Part shown: positions 23,855 through 25,371 of the stretch, one piece after another
Numbering within the stretch: position 1 is the stretch's first letter
How the letters are laid out: each line of letters begins with the position of its first letter
Assembly: GCA_946478975.1 (NCBI GenBank)
Contig: CAMLEO010000079.1
Location: forward strand, 1 to 25,371
Reading direction: 5' to 3'
Source: an uncultured Steroidobacter sp.
GTDB lineage: Bacteria; Pseudomonadota; Gammaproteobacteria; Steroidobacterales; Steroidobacteraceae
DNA length: 25,371 nt
The notes under the pieces: generated by a model
What the model was told of the DNA's origin: nothing
Database searches by the model: none
Seen by the model: the letters and a program-made list of their open reading frames with translations, nothing else
Translations under genes and position numbers: made by a program

Positions 23855-25326
23855 GACAGCGATCCCTGGCATAAATATTTGGTGTGCATGTAATCGTCCA
23901 GTCCGTAGCGCGATCCTTCCCGTCCGTATCCCGATTCTTTGACGCCGCCGAACGGCGCCGCCTCGCTCGCGAACGCACCTTCGTTGATGGCAACGATGCC
24001 GGTCTCGAGCTGGTCGGCGACGCGCCAGATGCGAGCCACGTCGCGCGAATAGAAATAAGCGGCCAATCCAAACGGCGTGTCGTTGGCCTGGTGCACGACC
24101 TCGGCCTCGTCCTGGAATCGAAACAGCGGCACCACCGGCCCGAATGTTTCTTCCTCGGCGAGCGTCATGTGACGATTCGCTTCGCACAGCACGGTGGGCG
24201 CATAGTAATGCCCATTGCCCAGATCGCGCATGCGATAGCCGCCGGTGACGACTTTCGCCCCGCGCGCGATCGCATCGTTCACGTGACGCTCGATCTTCTG
24301 CACGGCCCGCTGGTTGATCATCGGCCCGACCTGCGAGCCACGCACACTCGCCGGCCCCACCTTCAGCGCGCTCACGCGCTCGGCGAGCTTTTTCGCGAAT
24401 GTATCGTAGACGGACTGCTGCACGTAGACGCGATTCGGGCTCACGCACGTCTGGCCGCCATTGCGAAACTTCGCTTTCATCAAGCCTTCGACCGCGCCGT
24501 CGAGATCGGCGTCGTCGAAGACGATGAACGGCGCATTGCCGCCCAGCTCCAGCGATAGTTTCTTCAACGTGGCGGCCGACTCACGGGCCAGATGTTTGCC
24601 AACCGCGGTCGAGCCCGTAAATGTGATTTTCCGGACGCGTGGGTCCCTGAGCCAGGTCGCCACAACTTCAACACCGCGTTCGCGTGATGCGGTCACGATG
24701 TTGATCACGCCCGGCGGCACACCGGCCTCTTCGCTCAACTTCACCAGCGCGAGTGCTGTGAGCGGCGTGTCCTCCGCAGGCTTCGCGACGACAGTGCAGC
24801 CTGCCGCCAGCGCCGGGGCGATCTTGCGAGCAATCATCGCCAGCGGGAAATTCCAGGGGGTGACCGCCGCCACCACGCCCACCGGCTCCTTGACGACCAT
24901 GAGTTTCCTGCCGCGCACGGGCTCCGGGATCAGGTCGCCATGCGTGCGCGTGGCCTCCTCGGCGAACCATTCGACGTAGGAGGCGCCGTAGAGCACCTCG
25001 CCGCGCGCTTCCGCCAGCGGCTTGCCCTGTTCGGCGGAGATGATCTTCGCCAGGTCGTCCTGGTGGGCGACGATCAGGTCGTTCCACTTCTTGAGCAGTT
25101 GCGCCCGCTCGCGCCCGGTGCGCTCGCGCCAGGCGGGGAAGGCGGCATGGGCTGCGTCGAGCGCCGCTCGCGCATCGGCGGCGGCGCTGTCGGGAACCTG
25201 GGCCACCGTCTGCAGAGTGGCCGGGTCGGTGACGGCAAGCCCGGCGCCCGACGCGGCCGGCTGCCAACGGCCGCCGATGAAGTTGTGGGTGCGCAGCAGC
25301 GAAGTGCGCACCAGGGTGCCCAGCAT
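23851..25326 (-). CDS. gabD: NAD(P)-dependent aldehyde dehydrogenase, succinate-semialdehyde dehydrogenase type
   Basis: The 491-residue length matches GabD-type enzymes. Diagnostic segments are FIGGRW at the start, TPWNFPLAMIARKIAPALAAG, FTGSTAVGK for nucleotide binding, LELGGNAPFIVFDDAD (general-base Glu260) and GGQTCVSPNRVYVQ (catalytic Cys294). The ending is FGGVKESGYGREGSRYGLDDY. Such enzymes oxidise succinate semialdehyde to succinate in GABA and related amine breakdown, but close relatives use glutarate or other semialdehydes. ATG 25326 has GGAG seven bases upstream. It is the first gene of an operon with the desuccinylase-like and receiver-like genes, which hints at catabolism of an N-acyl or amino compound. 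The gene symbol reflects family similarity, not proven substrate. Confidence 0.88.
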   Translation of the reverse strand: MLGTLVRTSLLRTHNFIGGRWQPAASGAGLAVTDPATLQTVAQVPDSAAADARAALDAAHAAFPAWRERTGRERAQLLKKWNDLIVAHQDDLAKIISAEQGKPLAEARGEVLYGASYVEWFAEEATRTHGDLIPEPVRGRKLMVVKEPVGVVAAVTPWNFPLAMIARKIAPALAAGCTVVAKPAEDTPLTALALVKLSEEAGVPPGVINIVTASRERGVEVVATWLRDPRVRKITFTGSTAVGKHLARESAATLKKLSLELGGNAPFIVFDDADLDGAVEGLMKAKFRNGGQTCVSPNRVYVQQSVYDTFAKKLAERVSALKVGPASVRGSQVGPMINQRAVQKIERHVNDAIARGAKVVTGGYRMRDLGNGHYYAPTVLCEANRHMTLAEEETFGPVVPLFRFQDEAEVVHQANDTPFGLAAYFYSRDVARIWRVADQLETGIVAINEGAFASEAAPFGGVKESGYGREGSRYGLDDYMHTKYLCQGSLS

Positions 25327-25371
25327 GATGGAACTCCGAGGTAGTTGATGTCGAACCGTGGCTGGCGTCAG

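Noticed and set aside
23855..24448. N-terminal extension of the desuccinylase-like protein into the dehydrogenase gene
   Set aside because: The extension is Arg/Gly-rich with no domain, while the ATGA junction and family start fit ATG 23854.

Overview
The window looks like an accessory carbohydrate-use region of a high-GC Gram-negative bacterium, followed by a small amino-acid/aldehyde metabolism operon. Lipoprotein and Tat signals, a lipoprotein with a poly-Gly linker, thrombospondin-3-like Asp-rich repeats and the pectin enzyme set suggest a soil or rhizosphere gammaproteobacterium of the Xanthomonadales/Steroidobacteraceae kind. That placement is an impression from protein style, not a database match. 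No rRNA, tRNA, IS element or CRISPR array was seen, and no stretch over 300 bases lacks a gene.

Region 1 (1-13822) is a pectin / rhamnogalacturonan degradation cluster. It holds the 3' end of a probable GH105-type unsaturated uronyl hydrolase, coupled to a DUF4861 protein. On the minus strand is a GH106-type alpha-L-rhamnosidase. Divergent from it is a plus-strand operon of a large PL22-like / six-hairpin glycosidase fusion, a Tat-exported GH28 polygalacturonase and a PL1 pectate lyase. Convergent with that operon is a minus-strand DUF4450 protein. All the complete products carry export signals. A reasonable model is that PL1 and GH28 cut homogalacturonan, the PL22-like/GH fusion and GH105 process oligomers and unsaturated ends, and GH106 removes rhamnose. 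DUF4861 and DUF4450 act at steps not yet known to me. No TonB receptor, transporter or regulator of the cluster lies inside the window.

Region 2 (13823-20750) encodes a very large lipoprotein. It has two Ig-like repeats, four modules of about 365 residues that look like beta-propellers joined by Asp-rich linkers, and a C-terminal jelly-roll-like domain. It is translationally coupled to a small single-pass membrane protein and followed by a secreted cysteine-containing protein. None of the three has a function I recognise.

Region 3 (20808-25326) has a Tat-exported M20-like protein whose metal ligands are partly replaced. Convergent to it is a minus-strand operon: a GabD-like aldehyde dehydrogenase, an overlapping succinylglutamate desuccinylase/aspartoacylase family enzyme, and a receiver-like protein without the phospho-acceptor Asp.

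The most notable points are the PL22-like/glycosidase fusion with a non-canonical PL22 metal site, the four-module lipoprotein with its coupled small partner, and two apparently degenerate active sites (M20-like and receiver-like).
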